Shown here piece after piece: positions 1 through 7,401 of a stretch of 64,000 nucleotides of DNA. Numbering within the stretch: the stretch's first letter is position 1; every line of letters starts with the position of its first letter. A program made the translations under genes and the position numbers. The stretch comes from Ruminococcus sp. (GTDB lineage Bacteria > Bacillota > Clostridia > Oscillospirales > Ruminococcaceae): assembly GCA_017529875.1 (NCBI GenBank), contig JAFXNC010000028.1, forward strand, positions 1 to 64,000, written 5' to 3'. The notes under the pieces were generated by a model. That model saw only the letters and a program-made list of their open reading frames with translations. It ran no database searches and was not told the DNA's origin.

Positions 1-273
1 ATGCCGAGGGAAGACGCCCGCTTGTGCGGTGGATTAGATGACATTCAGGAGCTTGCCGGTTCCGAGCTCCCTGCCGATGATATCGGTGACCTTTGCCGTG
101 AGCTCCGGCAGAACGATCTTCTGGAGGCAGCATCAGGCGATGACGATATTTATTTCTGCTGGCTGTCGCTTGAAGCTATTTCCTATATGTCAAACAGGGC
201 GAAAACAGAGATCAAAAAGGTCGTTGCCGCCGTCTTCGTTCACTTTCCGCCGGTGCTGTCACTCATTGTGTAG
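1..273 (+). CDS. possible partial hypothetical protein at the left edge
   Basis: An open frame enters from the left edge and ends at TAG 271-273, about 90 codons. Codons tend to start with a purine (many GAT, GAC, GAG, GGT), as in real coding sequence, and the opposite strand has several stops in the matching register. The ATG at base 1 may be internal to a longer gene. The product is acidic in its first half, has a hydrophobic end, and I recognise no family. Its tail overlaps the tail of the convergent gene at 240-494 by 34 bases, so it may be spurious. It would belong to the integrated element. Confidence 0.25.
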   Translation: MPREDARLCGGLDDIQELAGSELPADDIGDLCRELRQNDLLEAASGDDDIYFCWLSLEAISYMSNRAKTEIKKVVAAVFVHFPPVLSLIV

Positions 274-494
274 CGGATTTCGCCGACCTCTGAATGACCT
301 TTAACGGGGCCTTCAAGGAAATGTATCCAGGAAACGATCGGCTCGCCGTCTTCGTTTAAGGCAGCAGAGGAAGGGTCGAGCGTATTGGTGCACTCAACTC
401 CGCAGCTTCTCTTCTTACAAGCGGTGTTCTTCTTGGGATCGCACTTGAATAATACTTCAATCTCGCAGGAACACTTAACAGCTAAACGTTTCAT
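240..494 (-). CDS. small cysteine-rich hypothetical protein (84 aa)
   Basis: Short reverse-strand gene beginning MKRLAVKCSCEIEVLFKC. Six cysteines lie in the first 35 residues (C-x-C, then CDPKKNTACKKRSCGVEC), suggesting a metal-binding or disulphide-rich N-terminal part. The rest contains an E-D-G-E-P-I-V-S-W-I-H stretch. I chose the second ATG because AAAGGAG lies nine bases before it; the first ATG, three codons upstream, overlaps that ribosome site. It is transcribed divergently from the integrase, as expected for element cargo or control genes. No family recognised, so function is unknown. Confidence 0.5.
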   Translation of the reverse strand: MKRLAVKCSCEIEVLFKCDPKKNTACKKRSCGVECTNTLDPSSAALNEDGEPIVSWIHFLEGPVKGHSEVGEIRYTMSDSTGGK

Positions 495-584
495 AGATCG
501 CATCTCCTTTATTCTGATTTTTATATGTCATGTATATTATATCACATATATCCGAGATTGTCAATATATGAGAGGAGGCTTGCT

Positions 585-1760
585 ATGCCCAAAAAGACTT
601 ACACCAAACGCCCGGACGGGCGATACCTGGCGAAGATCTATCTCGGTGACGGCAAGTACAAGTTTATTTATGCCAAAAGCGTCAAGGAGCTGGAGGCTGC
701 CGTTCTGGAAGTCAAATCGCAGCTGCACTCCGGCATCGACGTCGCGGCTCAGCGGGACACCTTCGCAGATTGGGCTGCATACTACCTCCGGCAGCGGGAA
801 CGGGACCACGCCCGTGGAGATCTGACCGAGGGCAGGCTCGGTATTACCCGGAACCGTCTGAAAGATCTTTCGGAGCTGGACGACATCCCGATCGGCAAGA
901 TCCGCACCCGGGACATACAGGACATTATCGATGACAGAGCTTCCGAGGGTGTGTCTGTCTCCGTGCTCAAAGACATTAAGGCGGCTGCAATGCATACATT
1001 TGAGCTTGCCCTTGTAAACCGTGTGATCTCCTTCAACCCGGTCAGCGCCGTGAAGATCCCCGCCGACAAACACCATGAACCAAAGCGCCGGGCTCTCACC
1101 GAAGAAGAGCAGTCCTGGATCGAGCGGTCAGAGCACCGCTGCAAGTGCGCAGCTATGATCATGATGCACGCCGGGCTCCGGCGCGGTGAGCTTGTACCGC
1201 TGCTCTGGAAGGACATTGACCTCAAGGAACGTGTCATCGACGTCAACAAATCCGTGGAGTACCGGAACGGAAAGCCTACCGTCAAGCCATACGGCAAGAG
1301 CGAAGCCGCGATTCGCAAGGTGTATATTCCGAAAAAGCTTGCGGCTTACCTCTCCGAAGAGAAAAAGAAGGCAACGTCTCTGCTTGTCTGCCCGGATGCA
1401 GAAGGCGGGATGCTCACCGTTACCGGGTATCGCCGCCTTTGGCGGAGCTATATGCATTATCTTAACTTTACCTTTGGAGATTTCAGCAGCGAGATCGGAT
1501 ACAAGAAACCGAAGAGCCGCTTTGCCCCCGAAACGATCCCGACGGTGATCGCACCTTTCACAGCTCACTGGCTCCGGCATACATACATCACTAACCTTTA
1601 CCTTGCCGGAGTGGACGTGCTGACCGCCAAAGAACTGGCCGGGCACGCCGACATAAAAACCACGATGGAGATATACACGCACCTCGATGCGATCCACAAG
1701 CGGAAGCAGGTAGATAAGCTCGACGAATACTTTGAAAATATGAAAGCCGGCAATGCATAA
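585..1760 (+). CDS. int: tyrosine recombinase / phage-type integrase
   Basis: Site-specific recombinase of the Tn916/phage integrase family, about 391 residues. The N-terminal ~55 residues (RPDGRYLAKIYLGDGKYKF and following) match the arm-binding AP2-like domain. A SAM-like core-binding region follows, then the catalytic domain. Catalytic motifs are visible: Arg in GLRRGELVPLLW, HWLRHTY (H-x-x-R), GHADIKTT (second His) and the nucleophile Tyr in MEIYTHL. The start at 585 has AGGAGG six bases upstream; an upstream in-frame ATG lacks one. The gene ends about 150 bases from the 3' end of tRNA-Pro(CGG), the usual arrangement for a tRNA-targeting element whose body lies to the left. Confidence 0.94.
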   Translation: MPKKTYTKRPDGRYLAKIYLGDGKYKFIYAKSVKELEAAVLEVKSQLHSGIDVAAQRDTFADWAAYYLRQRERDHARGDLTEGRLGITRNRLKDLSELDDIPIGKIRTRDIQDIIDDRASEGVSVSVLKDIKAAAMHTFELALVNRVISFNPVSAVKIPADKHHEPKRRALTEEEQSWIERSEHRCKCAAMIMMHAGLRRGELVPLLWKDIDLKERVIDVNKSVEYRNGKPTVKPYGKSEAAIRKVYIPKKLAAYLSEEKKKATSLLVCPDAEGGMLTVTGYRRLWRSYMHYLNFTFGDFSSEIGYKKPKSRFAPETIPTVIAPFTAHWLRHTYITNLYLAGVDVLTAKELAGHADIKTTMEIYTHLDAIHKRKQVDKLDEYFENMKAGNA

Positions 1761-1779
1761 GTGCCGGCTTATATTTTTT
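1744..1779 (+). terminator. rho-independent terminator of the integrase
   Basis: A nine-base inverted repeat, AAGCCGGCA / TGCCGGCTT, spans the integrase stop codon and is followed by ATATTTTTT. The stem begins inside the last codons of the gene. Confidence 0.7.
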
Positions 1780-1870
1780 GACTACTTTGACTCCCATATT
1801 GACTCCCATACTTGCCTATTTTTGCCCATTTTTAGCAACATTTACAACACATAAGCATTGACAAGCGAAG

Positions 1871-1912
1871 AACCCTAAACTGCGGAAATGCGCTGTTTAG
1901 GGCTCTTTTTTT
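1871..1912 (+). terminator. hairpin with T-run between integrase and tRNA-Pro
   Basis: Stem CCCTAAAC / GTTTAGGG, with an inner GCG/CGC pair, is followed by CTCTTTTTTT. It could be a second terminator for the integrase. It sits immediately outside the tRNA 3' end, so it may also belong to the right end of the element. Confidence 0.6.
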
Positions 1913-1913
1913 A

Positions 1914-1990
1914 TGGTCGAGGTGACGGGACTTGAACCCACGGCCCCTACGTCCCGAACGTAGTGCTCTACCAAACTGAGCTACACCTCG
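1914..1990 (-). tRNA. tRNA-Pro (anticodon CGG)
   Basis: A 77-base cloverleaf on the reverse strand. Acceptor stem CGAGGTG / CACCTCG is followed by A and an encoded CCA. The anticodon arm is CTACG-TTCGGGA-CGTAG, giving CGG. The D-arm region reads AGCTCAGTTTGGTAGAGC and the T-arm GTGGGTTCAAGTCCCGT. Its 3' end faces the integrase gene and is the likely attachment site of the element. Confidence 0.96.
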
Positions 1991-2004
1991 AAATCCACTT
2001 TTCT

Positions 2005-2034
2005 ATTTTATCACCATTGGACTCGAATGTCAAG
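2005..2034 (-). promoter_or_regulatory. sigma-A promoter of tRNA-Pro(CGG)
   Basis: On the reverse strand TTGACA is followed after 17 bases by TAAAAT, about 15 bases before the tRNA 5' end. Confidence 0.85.
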
Positions 2035-2355
2035 TCTTCGGCGGGGTTGTTTATAAATTATTCATAGCTTCACTCGCAGTCCAAAGCATCCTTCGCGGGG
2101 GCGCTTGCAGAGGCAGCAGGCCGCTTTGCACAGCCTGATCATCTGCGCTCCTGCGCAAAAGGCGTTCCCTCCCTCACCAACAAGAGCACTCACACAGCAC
2201 ATAGCATCCCCCCGAAGTATGCACTTACATACACTGCGAACTCCCCGCCCACCTTCCCGGGCGTTGCTCTTAGTACACTTTGCCTCTGCGGAGGGGGGAC
2301 TGCACAATCGGTGGCGGGCGCTGGGGCAAAACTGCGAAAAAAAGCTCCCGCTTGC
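2035..2355. other. 320-base spacer between the two tRNA-Pro promoters
   Basis: Open frames here (including one of 111 codons on the reverse strand) lack ribosome sites and recognisable products. The forward strand is C-rich with no clear repeat. I see no gene, RNA or regulatory structure beyond the two flanking promoters. Confidence 0.5.
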
Positions 2356-2384
2356 TTGACAAATCGCACCAAAAAGAGTATAAT
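2356..2384 (+). promoter_or_regulatory. consensus sigma-A promoter of tRNA-Pro(TGG)
   Basis: Perfect TTGACA and TATAAT separated by 17 bases, ending 20 bases before the tRNA. This is the closest match to consensus in the window. Confidence 0.93.
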
Positions 2385-2404
2385 ATATAAGGTGCATTGT
2401 CTTC

Positions 2405-2481
2405 CGGGGCGTAACTCAGTTTGGTAGAGTGCTTGGTTTGGGACCAAGATGCCGCAGGTTCAAGTCCTGTCGCCCCGACCA
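2405..2481 (+). tRNA. tRNA-Pro (anticodon TGG)
   Basis: A 77-base cloverleaf. Acceptor stem CGGGGCG / CGCCCCG is followed by A and an encoded CCA. The anticodon arm is CTTGG-TTTGGGA-CCAAG, giving TGG. The T-arm contains GGTTCAAGTCC. It is a second proline isoacceptor, divergent from the CGG copy 415 bases away. Confidence 0.96.
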
Positions 2482-2519
2482 ATCCCCTCACACTGTCAGA
2501 AGTATAGGAAAGATGCCCT

Positions 2520-2948
2520 ATGGATCAGTATTATGTTACTTTGACCGTACTGTTCGTGATCGCTGTGCTGAGCACAGTCGGGCTGATAGCTGCCGTGAAG
2601 CTCATCAGAGCCGTCAGGCGAAAGCAGCCTCTGGCGGGCAGGATCGTCCTGCTGTCTCTCGACGGTGTATTGCTGGCGGGCGCAGTGCTGTTTGCCATGT
2701 CTCATCCCACCTGCTGGAAATACAGCGACTGGGCGATAGTGGGCTCCGAAATATCCTCTGTGGAGGAAAAGTACGGCCCCTTCGATACCGGTTCGGTACA
2801 GGAAGGCAGACCCGGCAAGGCGGGGTACTATATCTGCACCGACGACGGCCCTGTGATGCCCGATCATCTCGAGCATTACTATATGATGCACTACGACGAA
2901 AACGGCATCATCACCAAAGTTGAAGAAAGCCTCCCCGCAGGAGGCTGA
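2520..2948 (+). CDS. hypothetical membrane protein (142 aa)
   Basis: Unknown protein with two predicted membrane segments, about residues 7-28 (VTLTVLFVIAVLSTVGLIAAV) and 42-59 (IVLLSLDGVLLAGAVLFAM), joined by a basic loop (RAVRRKQ). The remaining ~80 residues are polar. The pattern VEEKYGPFDTG...YYMMHYDENGIITKV resembles the short 'will it hold the next residue' repeats of BamE/SmpA-like or lipoprotein-anchored domains, but I would not assign a family. A weak ribosome site (AGGAAAG) precedes the ATG. It begins 38 bases after tRNA-Pro(TGG) and may share its transcript. Confidence 0.7.
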   Translation: MDQYYVTLTVLFVIAVLSTVGLIAAVKLIRAVRRKQPLAGRIVLLSLDGVLLAGAVLFAMSHPTCWKYSDWAIVGSEISSVEEKYGPFDTGSVQEGRPGKAGYYICTDDGPVMPDHLEHYYMMHYDENGIITKVEESLPAGG

Positions 2949-3007
2949 TATCCGGCTCGTTCCGGGAATACTATATACAGAAACCCAAAGAAAGAAAGGT
3001 GACAAGT

Positions 3008-3427
3008 ATGCAGCTGCTTGAAGTTCTTGCTACGGAAAACTCTATAAACATAAACACTCCCGAATGGCAGAGAGCTGTTAAACAGCTTCACATCCAGATG
3101 GAGGTCGATGTTGACAAATTTGATTATTTCAAATGCTACCCCTGCAAATTCACCCTTAAGGCCAACCGCAACGCGGTGAAGATCTCAGAGCGCCCCGGCT
3201 ATTTTCTCAGCGCAAGGCAGGGCATACTCGTCATCTGCCCCTCTACCACAGATCTGCCCCTGACCATGTTCGTTGACAAGAAGGCTATCCGCGTGGTCAA
3301 GGCCGAGAGCAAGCTCATGAAGAGCGAGGTCATCATCACCACCAATGATGATACCTATGTGTTCAGGTCGAACAAGAAGGGTATGCAGGACATCGAAAAG
3401 GAAGTCAACAAGATCAGGCTAATCTGA
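3008..3427 (+). CDS. hypothetical protein (139 aa)
   Basis: Soluble protein of unknown function beginning MQLLEVLATENSIN. It has alternating hydrophobic residues and many lysines (PCKFTLKANRNAVKISERPGYF, VDKKAIRVVKAESKLM), suggesting a mostly beta fold, perhaps pleckstrin-like; that is a guess from pattern alone. I chose the ATG at 3008, with AAAGGTGA just upstream, over an in-frame GTG at 2999 that overlaps the ribosome site. A strong terminator follows 70 bases after the stop, so 2520-3427 probably forms one short transcription unit. Confidence 0.75.
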   Translation: MQLLEVLATENSININTPEWQRAVKQLHIQMEVDVDKFDYFKCYPCKFTLKANRNAVKISERPGYFLSARQGILVICPSTTDLPLTMFVDKKAIRVVKAESKLMKSEVIITTNDDTYVFRSNKKGMQDIEKEVNKIRLI

Positions 3428-3496
3428 CCTTGTGCCGGACATCCGGAACAAAACGGGTATCCGTTCAAGCGCAGGCGCGATAAAGATGTATCATTC

Positions 3497-3537
3497 AAGG
3501 CACTTCTGTCGGTACTATGACAGAAGTGCCTTTTCTT
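3497..3537 (+). terminator. terminator after 3008-3427
   Basis: A 12-base perfect stem GGCACTTCTGTC / GACAGAAGTGCC is followed by TTTTCTTT. Nearly the same hairpin occurs at 54611-54656 and 62360-62399. Confidence 0.9.
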
Positions 3538-3570
3538 TACTTTGTGCAGCGCCTGCGGCTCAAATATTCA

Positions 3571-3632
3571 AATCCGTCTGCAAAGCGGACACCGGAGAGC
3601 TTTAGCTCTCTGTTTTTTTCTTTCTTATTTAT
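3571..3632. repeat. modular palindromic cassette, copy 1 (partial)
   Basis: Contains GTCTGCAAAGCGGAC (3576-3590) and GAGAGC-TTTA-GCTCTC (3595-3610), followed by a T-rich arm ending TTCTTATTTATTAT. The same modules recur at 54481-54612, 60242-60390 and 62208-62336. The left AT-rich arm seen in other copies is missing here. Confidence 0.7.
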
Positions 3633-3642
3633 TATAGGGGGG

Positions 3643-4392
3643 TCACCCCAACGCCCTGCTCAGGCTGTTGGGCACTCCCCGCGGGCCCCGGACGGCAAAG
3701 ATGCCGAACTCGCTGCCCAGGCGGTCAAAGCTGAACTCGCCGGGGGCGTAGCGTTTTTGGAGCTTTATCTTCATCAGGCTGGTGATGACAAGTCCGTCGG
3801 TGCGGAAGTCGTAGGGAATGTCCGTTTCGGTGACGACGCACTTGAACAGTATGGAGGATACCGGCGCCCCCACATACAGGTACACCGTGTCCCCGGTCTT
3901 GATGCCTCTGCCCTGCTTCCAGTCGATCTCGTCGGCCTCGCTGAACGCCTTCACCACGTCATAGTACTTGGGATTGGAGGGTATGAGCCATGCCTTGGGC
4001 GGGCGTATCTCCTGTTTCTTTTTGGCGGAGGCCGTCGCCGCAAAGCTCAGGTCGATGAGCTGCTTTATCTCATCGGCGGGCACAGTTCCGTCCAGCACCA
4101 CCGAGAGCCAGTTGCCCCGGGCGATATGGTAGCCGGGGTAGTACCCCTCCTGTGATAGCAGCATATCCCGCATCAGGATATCCCCAAGCTTCACGTTGAG
4201 CACGTCCACTGTCCCGCTGCGGCTGCGGGTCAGCTTGTCGAAGCTTATGTTCATCACTATCCCGAACCACTTCTGATTGTCCGAGTGCCGGAACACCGCA
4301 TATTCCGGAAACCTCGCCCAAAGATATTCGGGCTCGGCCTTGTATTTCTTTTTGATGTAGTCAAAGACCTCCCCGCGCAGTGTGTCAGCCAT
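3643..4392 (-). CDS. MmcQ/YjbR-like protein with C-terminal PUA/EVE-like region
   Basis: About 249 residues. The first ~125 (YLWARFPEYAVFRHSDNQKWFGIVMNI ... GYHIARGNWLSVVLDG) match the MmcQ/YjbR family, a small double-wing DNA-binding fold of unknown role. The second half (PPKAWLIPSNPKYYDVVKAF ... GDTVYLYVGAPVSSILFKCVV) resembles PUA/EVE-type modified-nucleotide-binding domains, so the protein is a fusion. The start ATG at 4392 has AGGAGGGA upstream and overlaps the end of the ComF-GNAT gene by eight bases, implying translational coupling. The domain assignments are from memory of the families; the C-terminal one is less certain. Confidence 0.82.
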   Translation of the reverse strand: MADTLRGEVFDYIKKKYKAEPEYLWARFPEYAVFRHSDNQKWFGIVMNISFDKLTRSRSGTVDVLNVKLGDILMRDMLLSQEGYYPGYHIARGNWLSVVLDGTVPADEIKQLIDLSFAATASAKKKQEIRPPKAWLIPSNPKYYDVVKAFSEADEIDWKQGRGIKTGDTVYLYVGAPVSSILFKCVVTETDIPYDFRTDGLVITSLMKIKLQKRYAPGEFSFDRLGSEFGIFAVRGPRGVPNSLSRALG

Positions 4393-5512
4393 TTTTATCC
4401 CTCCTGAGATACAGCCCGAACTCATAGCCATCGCCCTGATATTCCTCGTATTTCCGGGCGATGAGCTCCGTGAACCCGAAGCCCTCGTATATGTGTCTTG
4501 CCCTGTCGTTGCCGTCCTCGCAGCCGACGGTGAACTCGGTATAGCCTCTGTCCTCCAGTTCCCCGATGACCTGCTCCATGAGCTGCTTGCCCGCTCCCCT
4601 GCCCCGGTATCCCTCCCGGATACGGAAAGCGTACAGATACGCCCTTTTGCCCTCCTCGGCACGCTCGTCGGCACTTTTGCAGGCCGCGTGGAGCTCCCCT
4701 ATGGGCTTGCTGCCCTCGAACATCACGAAGATATCCAGCTCGCCCGCGTTCATCTCACGGGTGTTCTGCCGTATCATCTCGTCGGGGTCGGCGTAGTCGA
4801 AAAGCTCTGTGAGCAGCCGCAGCTCGTCAGGGGTGATACGGCGTATCTCCCTGCCGGAGCGGGGCTTTTTCAACGTCCTGCACACGGCGACAGAGACCAC
4901 GTCCGATGCCCCCAGCCCAATGAGCAGCGACGCGCAGGCCGAAAGGGTCGAGCCGGTGGTATGCACGTCATCGACGAGCAGTATGCGCTTGCCCCTGACC
5001 CGCTGCGGCTCACAGATAGCATAGAAGATCGTGGGGGCAAATTCCCGGCGCTGTTCTGCGCTCAGGTCGTGCTGACGCAGGCTCTTGGGCTTGCGTGCCA
5101 GCAGCTTGAAATCCCAGGGCACCCCTGTCTGCACCGACAGCTCCCGGGCGATGAGCTCCGCCTGGTTATAGCCCCGCTCCGCCTTTTTGCGCCGGGACAT
5201 GGGCACACAGGTTATCAGATCAGCCTCCGCGCCCTTGACCTTTGGAGCCAGCACCCTTGCGGAGTAGAGGGCGAAGTTCTTCCCGCAGCCGTTTTTGAGG
5301 GAGTAGATGCCCTGCTTAGCGATGCCCTCATACCTGAAGGCGCACACTGCCGCCGAGCAGCCCTCCGGGGGCTTGATGTCGTGCTCGCGGAAGAGCGGCA
5401 GCTCTTTCTGACAGCGCTTGCAGACCAGCTCGTCCCACCTGATGAACCGGTCACAGCAGGGGCAGCGGTTGGGCATAAAGATATCCGCGATAAAGTCAAC
5501 TATCCTGCTCAT
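4385..5512 (-). CDS. ComF phosphoribosyltransferase fused to a GNAT acetyltransferase
   Basis: A single open frame of 375 residues with two domains. Residues 1-212 are ComF: a four-cysteine zinc motif (CPCC at 17-20 and CKRC at 31-34) and the PRPP-binding loop RILLVDDVHTTGST (176-189). ComF proteins support DNA uptake during competence. From about 220 a GNAT domain begins (EIRRITPDELRLLTELF ... YLYAFRIREGYRGRGAGKQLMEQVIGELE ... ARHIYEGFGF), with the acetyl-CoA loop R-G-R-G-A-G. The linker is under ten residues with no internal start codon. Start 5512 has GGAGGGG close by; an upstream GTG overlaps that site. It lies 11 bases after uvrC. Confidence 0.88.
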   Translation of the reverse strand: MSRIVDFIADIFMPNRCPCCDRFIRWDELVCKRCQKELPLFREHDIKPPEGCSAAVCAFRYEGIAKQGIYSLKNGCGKNFALYSARVLAPKVKGAEADLITCVPMSRRKKAERGYNQAELIARELSVQTGVPWDFKLLARKPKSLRQHDLSAEQRREFAPTIFYAICEPQRVRGKRILLVDDVHTTGSTLSACASLLIGLGASDVVSVAVCRTLKKPRSGREIRRITPDELRLLTELFDYADPDEMIRQNTREMNAGELDIFVMFEGSKPIGELHAACKSADERAEEGKRAYLYAFRIREGYRGRGAGKQLMEQVIGELEDRGYTEFTVGCEDGNDRARHIYEGFGFTELIARKYEEYQGDGYEFGLYLRRDKNG

Positions 5513-5523
5513 AGCCCCTCCGT

Positions 5524-7365
5524 TCACAGCTCGTGGATGACATTATAGAGCTCCTGCGCCGTTTCAAGGCTGACGCCCGCTGCGGCGGCAAGCTGCTCCA
5601 CCGTGGCCTCCCGGAGATTGTCCTTTGTCTTGAACTCGGTCATGAGCTTCACGGCCTTCTTCTCGCCGATTCCTCTGACCTTGGTGAGCTCCAGCTGGTA
5701 GGAGGACTTCTTGTGCTTCTTGGCCTGATAGGTTATGGCGGTGCGGTGCACCTCGTCCTGTATCTGAGTAACAAGGTTGAAGGCTGCCCGGCATTTGAGC
5801 AGGCTTATCTCCCCGCCGCCGGTGGCGACGGCGCGGGTGCGGTGCTTGGAGTCCTTCACCAGGCCGAATATGGGCACCTCTATCCCCATAGACCTCACAA
5901 GGGGCGTGATCGTATTGACGTGCCCCTGACCGCCGTCCAGCAGGATCAGATCGGGCATGGTGGAAAAGCCCTCGTCGGTCTTCTCGAAGTAGTTGCGAAA
6001 CCGCCTCTCAATGACCTCCGCCATGCAGGCGTAGTCGTTCTGCTCGGCGACTGTCTTTATGGAAAAACGCTTGTAGAACTTCTTGCAGGGACGTCCGTTC
6101 TCGTAGACCACCATGCCCGCCACCATGTCCGACGAGGCAAGATTTGAGATGTCGTAGCACTCGATGAACCGCGGCGGCTTCGGCAGCCCGAGAGCCTTGG
6201 CAAGCTCCTCTAAGGCTTCGATCTCCCGGCCGGTGCGCCCCACCTTGATAGACAGGAACTCCGATGCGTTGCTCTTGGCAAGGGTGGTGAGCCGCAGCAG
6301 ATGCCCCCGCTGAGGCGTGGAGATATGAACCGCGTGACCCGACTTTTCCCGGAGCCACTTTTCCAGCAGCTCGCTGTTCTCGACAGGCTCGTCCAGGAGT
6401 ATTTCTTTGGGCACGAACTCCCTTACCGAGTAATATCCGGTGATAAAACTCTCCCGCATCTCGGACTGATCCTCCTTCTCCCCGAGGAAGAAATCCGCCT
6501 TGTCGAAGAGCCGCCCGCCCCGGTACATGATGACGCTGGCGCAGGCCTTTTCGCTGTTCTGGGAGATAGCGATTATATCGGAATCCTTCATGGATTCGTC
6601 CACGATCTTCTGACTGTCGGCAGCCTTGCGTATGGCGGCGATGCGGTCGCGGAGCCTTGCGGCAAGCTCGAAATTCAGTTCCTCGGCGGCCTTGTTCATC
6701 TCCTCGGTGAGCCGCTCCACCGACTGCTGTGAGCCGCCCTTGATATACTCGACGGCCTGTCTGACGGTGTCGTTGTACTCCTCCTCGGAGAACTCCCCGG
6801 TGCAGACTCCCATGCACTTCTTGATATGGTGATTCAGGCAGGGTCGCGCCTTGCGGAAATCCTGGGGGAAATGCCGCTGACAGGTGGGCAGCATGAAGAC
6901 CCGGTTGGCTTCCTCCACGGCCTGCTTCACGGCGTAGGAGCTGATGTAGGGGCCTATATACTGGGCGCCGTCATCCTCCTTTTGCAGCACCGCCTGGAGC
7001 CTGGGGTATGGCTCTTTTGTCACTCTGATATAGCTGTAACCCTTGTCGTCCTTGAGCAGGATGTTGTATTTCGGGGTATACTGCTTTATCAGCGAACATT
7101 CCAGCACCAGCGCCTCGAACTCGCTGTCGGTGACGATGAACTCGTAGTCGTTGACGTGGGAGACCATCTTCCACACCTTGGGAAGATGATCCTGCCAGGG
7201 GCGGAAATAGGAGCTGACCCGGTTGCGGAGGTTCTTGGCCTTGCCGATGTAGATTATCTTGTTTGAAACGTCCTTCATGATGTAGCACCCCGGCGAGGTG
7301 GTCAGTTTCGAGGTCTTCTCCCGCAGATAGGGCAGGCGGGGGTTTTCCTTTTCGGTTATGATCAA
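5524..7365 (-). CDS. uvrC: UvrABC excinuclease subunit C
   Basis: Nucleotide excision repair nuclease, 613 residues, the usual family length. It begins with the GIY-YIG domain (TSPGCYIMKDVSNKIIYIGKAKNLRNRVSSYF, about 23-54) that makes the 3' incision. A UVR motif lies near 205-240 (EEMNKAAEELNFELAARLRDRI). The RNase H-like 5' nuclease domain follows (IECYDISNLASSDMVAGMVVYENG; LILLDGGQGHVN), with a C-terminal helix-hairpin-helix (LTKVRGIGEKKAVKLMTEF). The start is TTG with AAGGAG nine bases upstream. It is probably co-transcribed with comF-GNAT downstream. Confidence 0.97.
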   Translation of the reverse strand: MIITEKENPRLPYLREKTSKLTTSPGCYIMKDVSNKIIYIGKAKNLRNRVSSYFRPWQDHLPKVWKMVSHVNDYEFIVTDSEFEALVLECSLIKQYTPKYNILLKDDKGYSYIRVTKEPYPRLQAVLQKEDDGAQYIGPYISSYAVKQAVEEANRVFMLPTCQRHFPQDFRKARPCLNHHIKKCMGVCTGEFSEEEYNDTVRQAVEYIKGGSQQSVERLTEEMNKAAEELNFELAARLRDRIAAIRKAADSQKIVDESMKDSDIIAISQNSEKACASVIMYRGGRLFDKADFFLGEKEDQSEMRESFITGYYSVREFVPKEILLDEPVENSELLEKWLREKSGHAVHISTPQRGHLLRLTTLAKSNASEFLSIKVGRTGREIEALEELAKALGLPKPPRFIECYDISNLASSDMVAGMVVYENGRPCKKFYKRFSIKTVAEQNDYACMAEVIERRFRNYFEKTDEGFSTMPDLILLDGGQGHVNTITPLVRSMGIEVPIFGLVKDSKHRTRAVATGGGEISLLKCRAAFNLVTQIQDEVHRTAITYQAKKHKKSSYQLELTKVRGIGEKKAVKLMTEFKTKDNLREATVEQLAAAAGVSLETAQELYNVIHEL

Positions 7366-7401
7366 GAGGGGTCACTCCTTTTCTGAGTACTGGTGAGGGC
7401 G

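Noticed and set aside
2062..2397. 111-codon reverse frame between the tRNA genes
   Set aside because: No ribosome site, odd cysteine-rich composition, and it crosses the tRNA-Pro(TGG) promoter.
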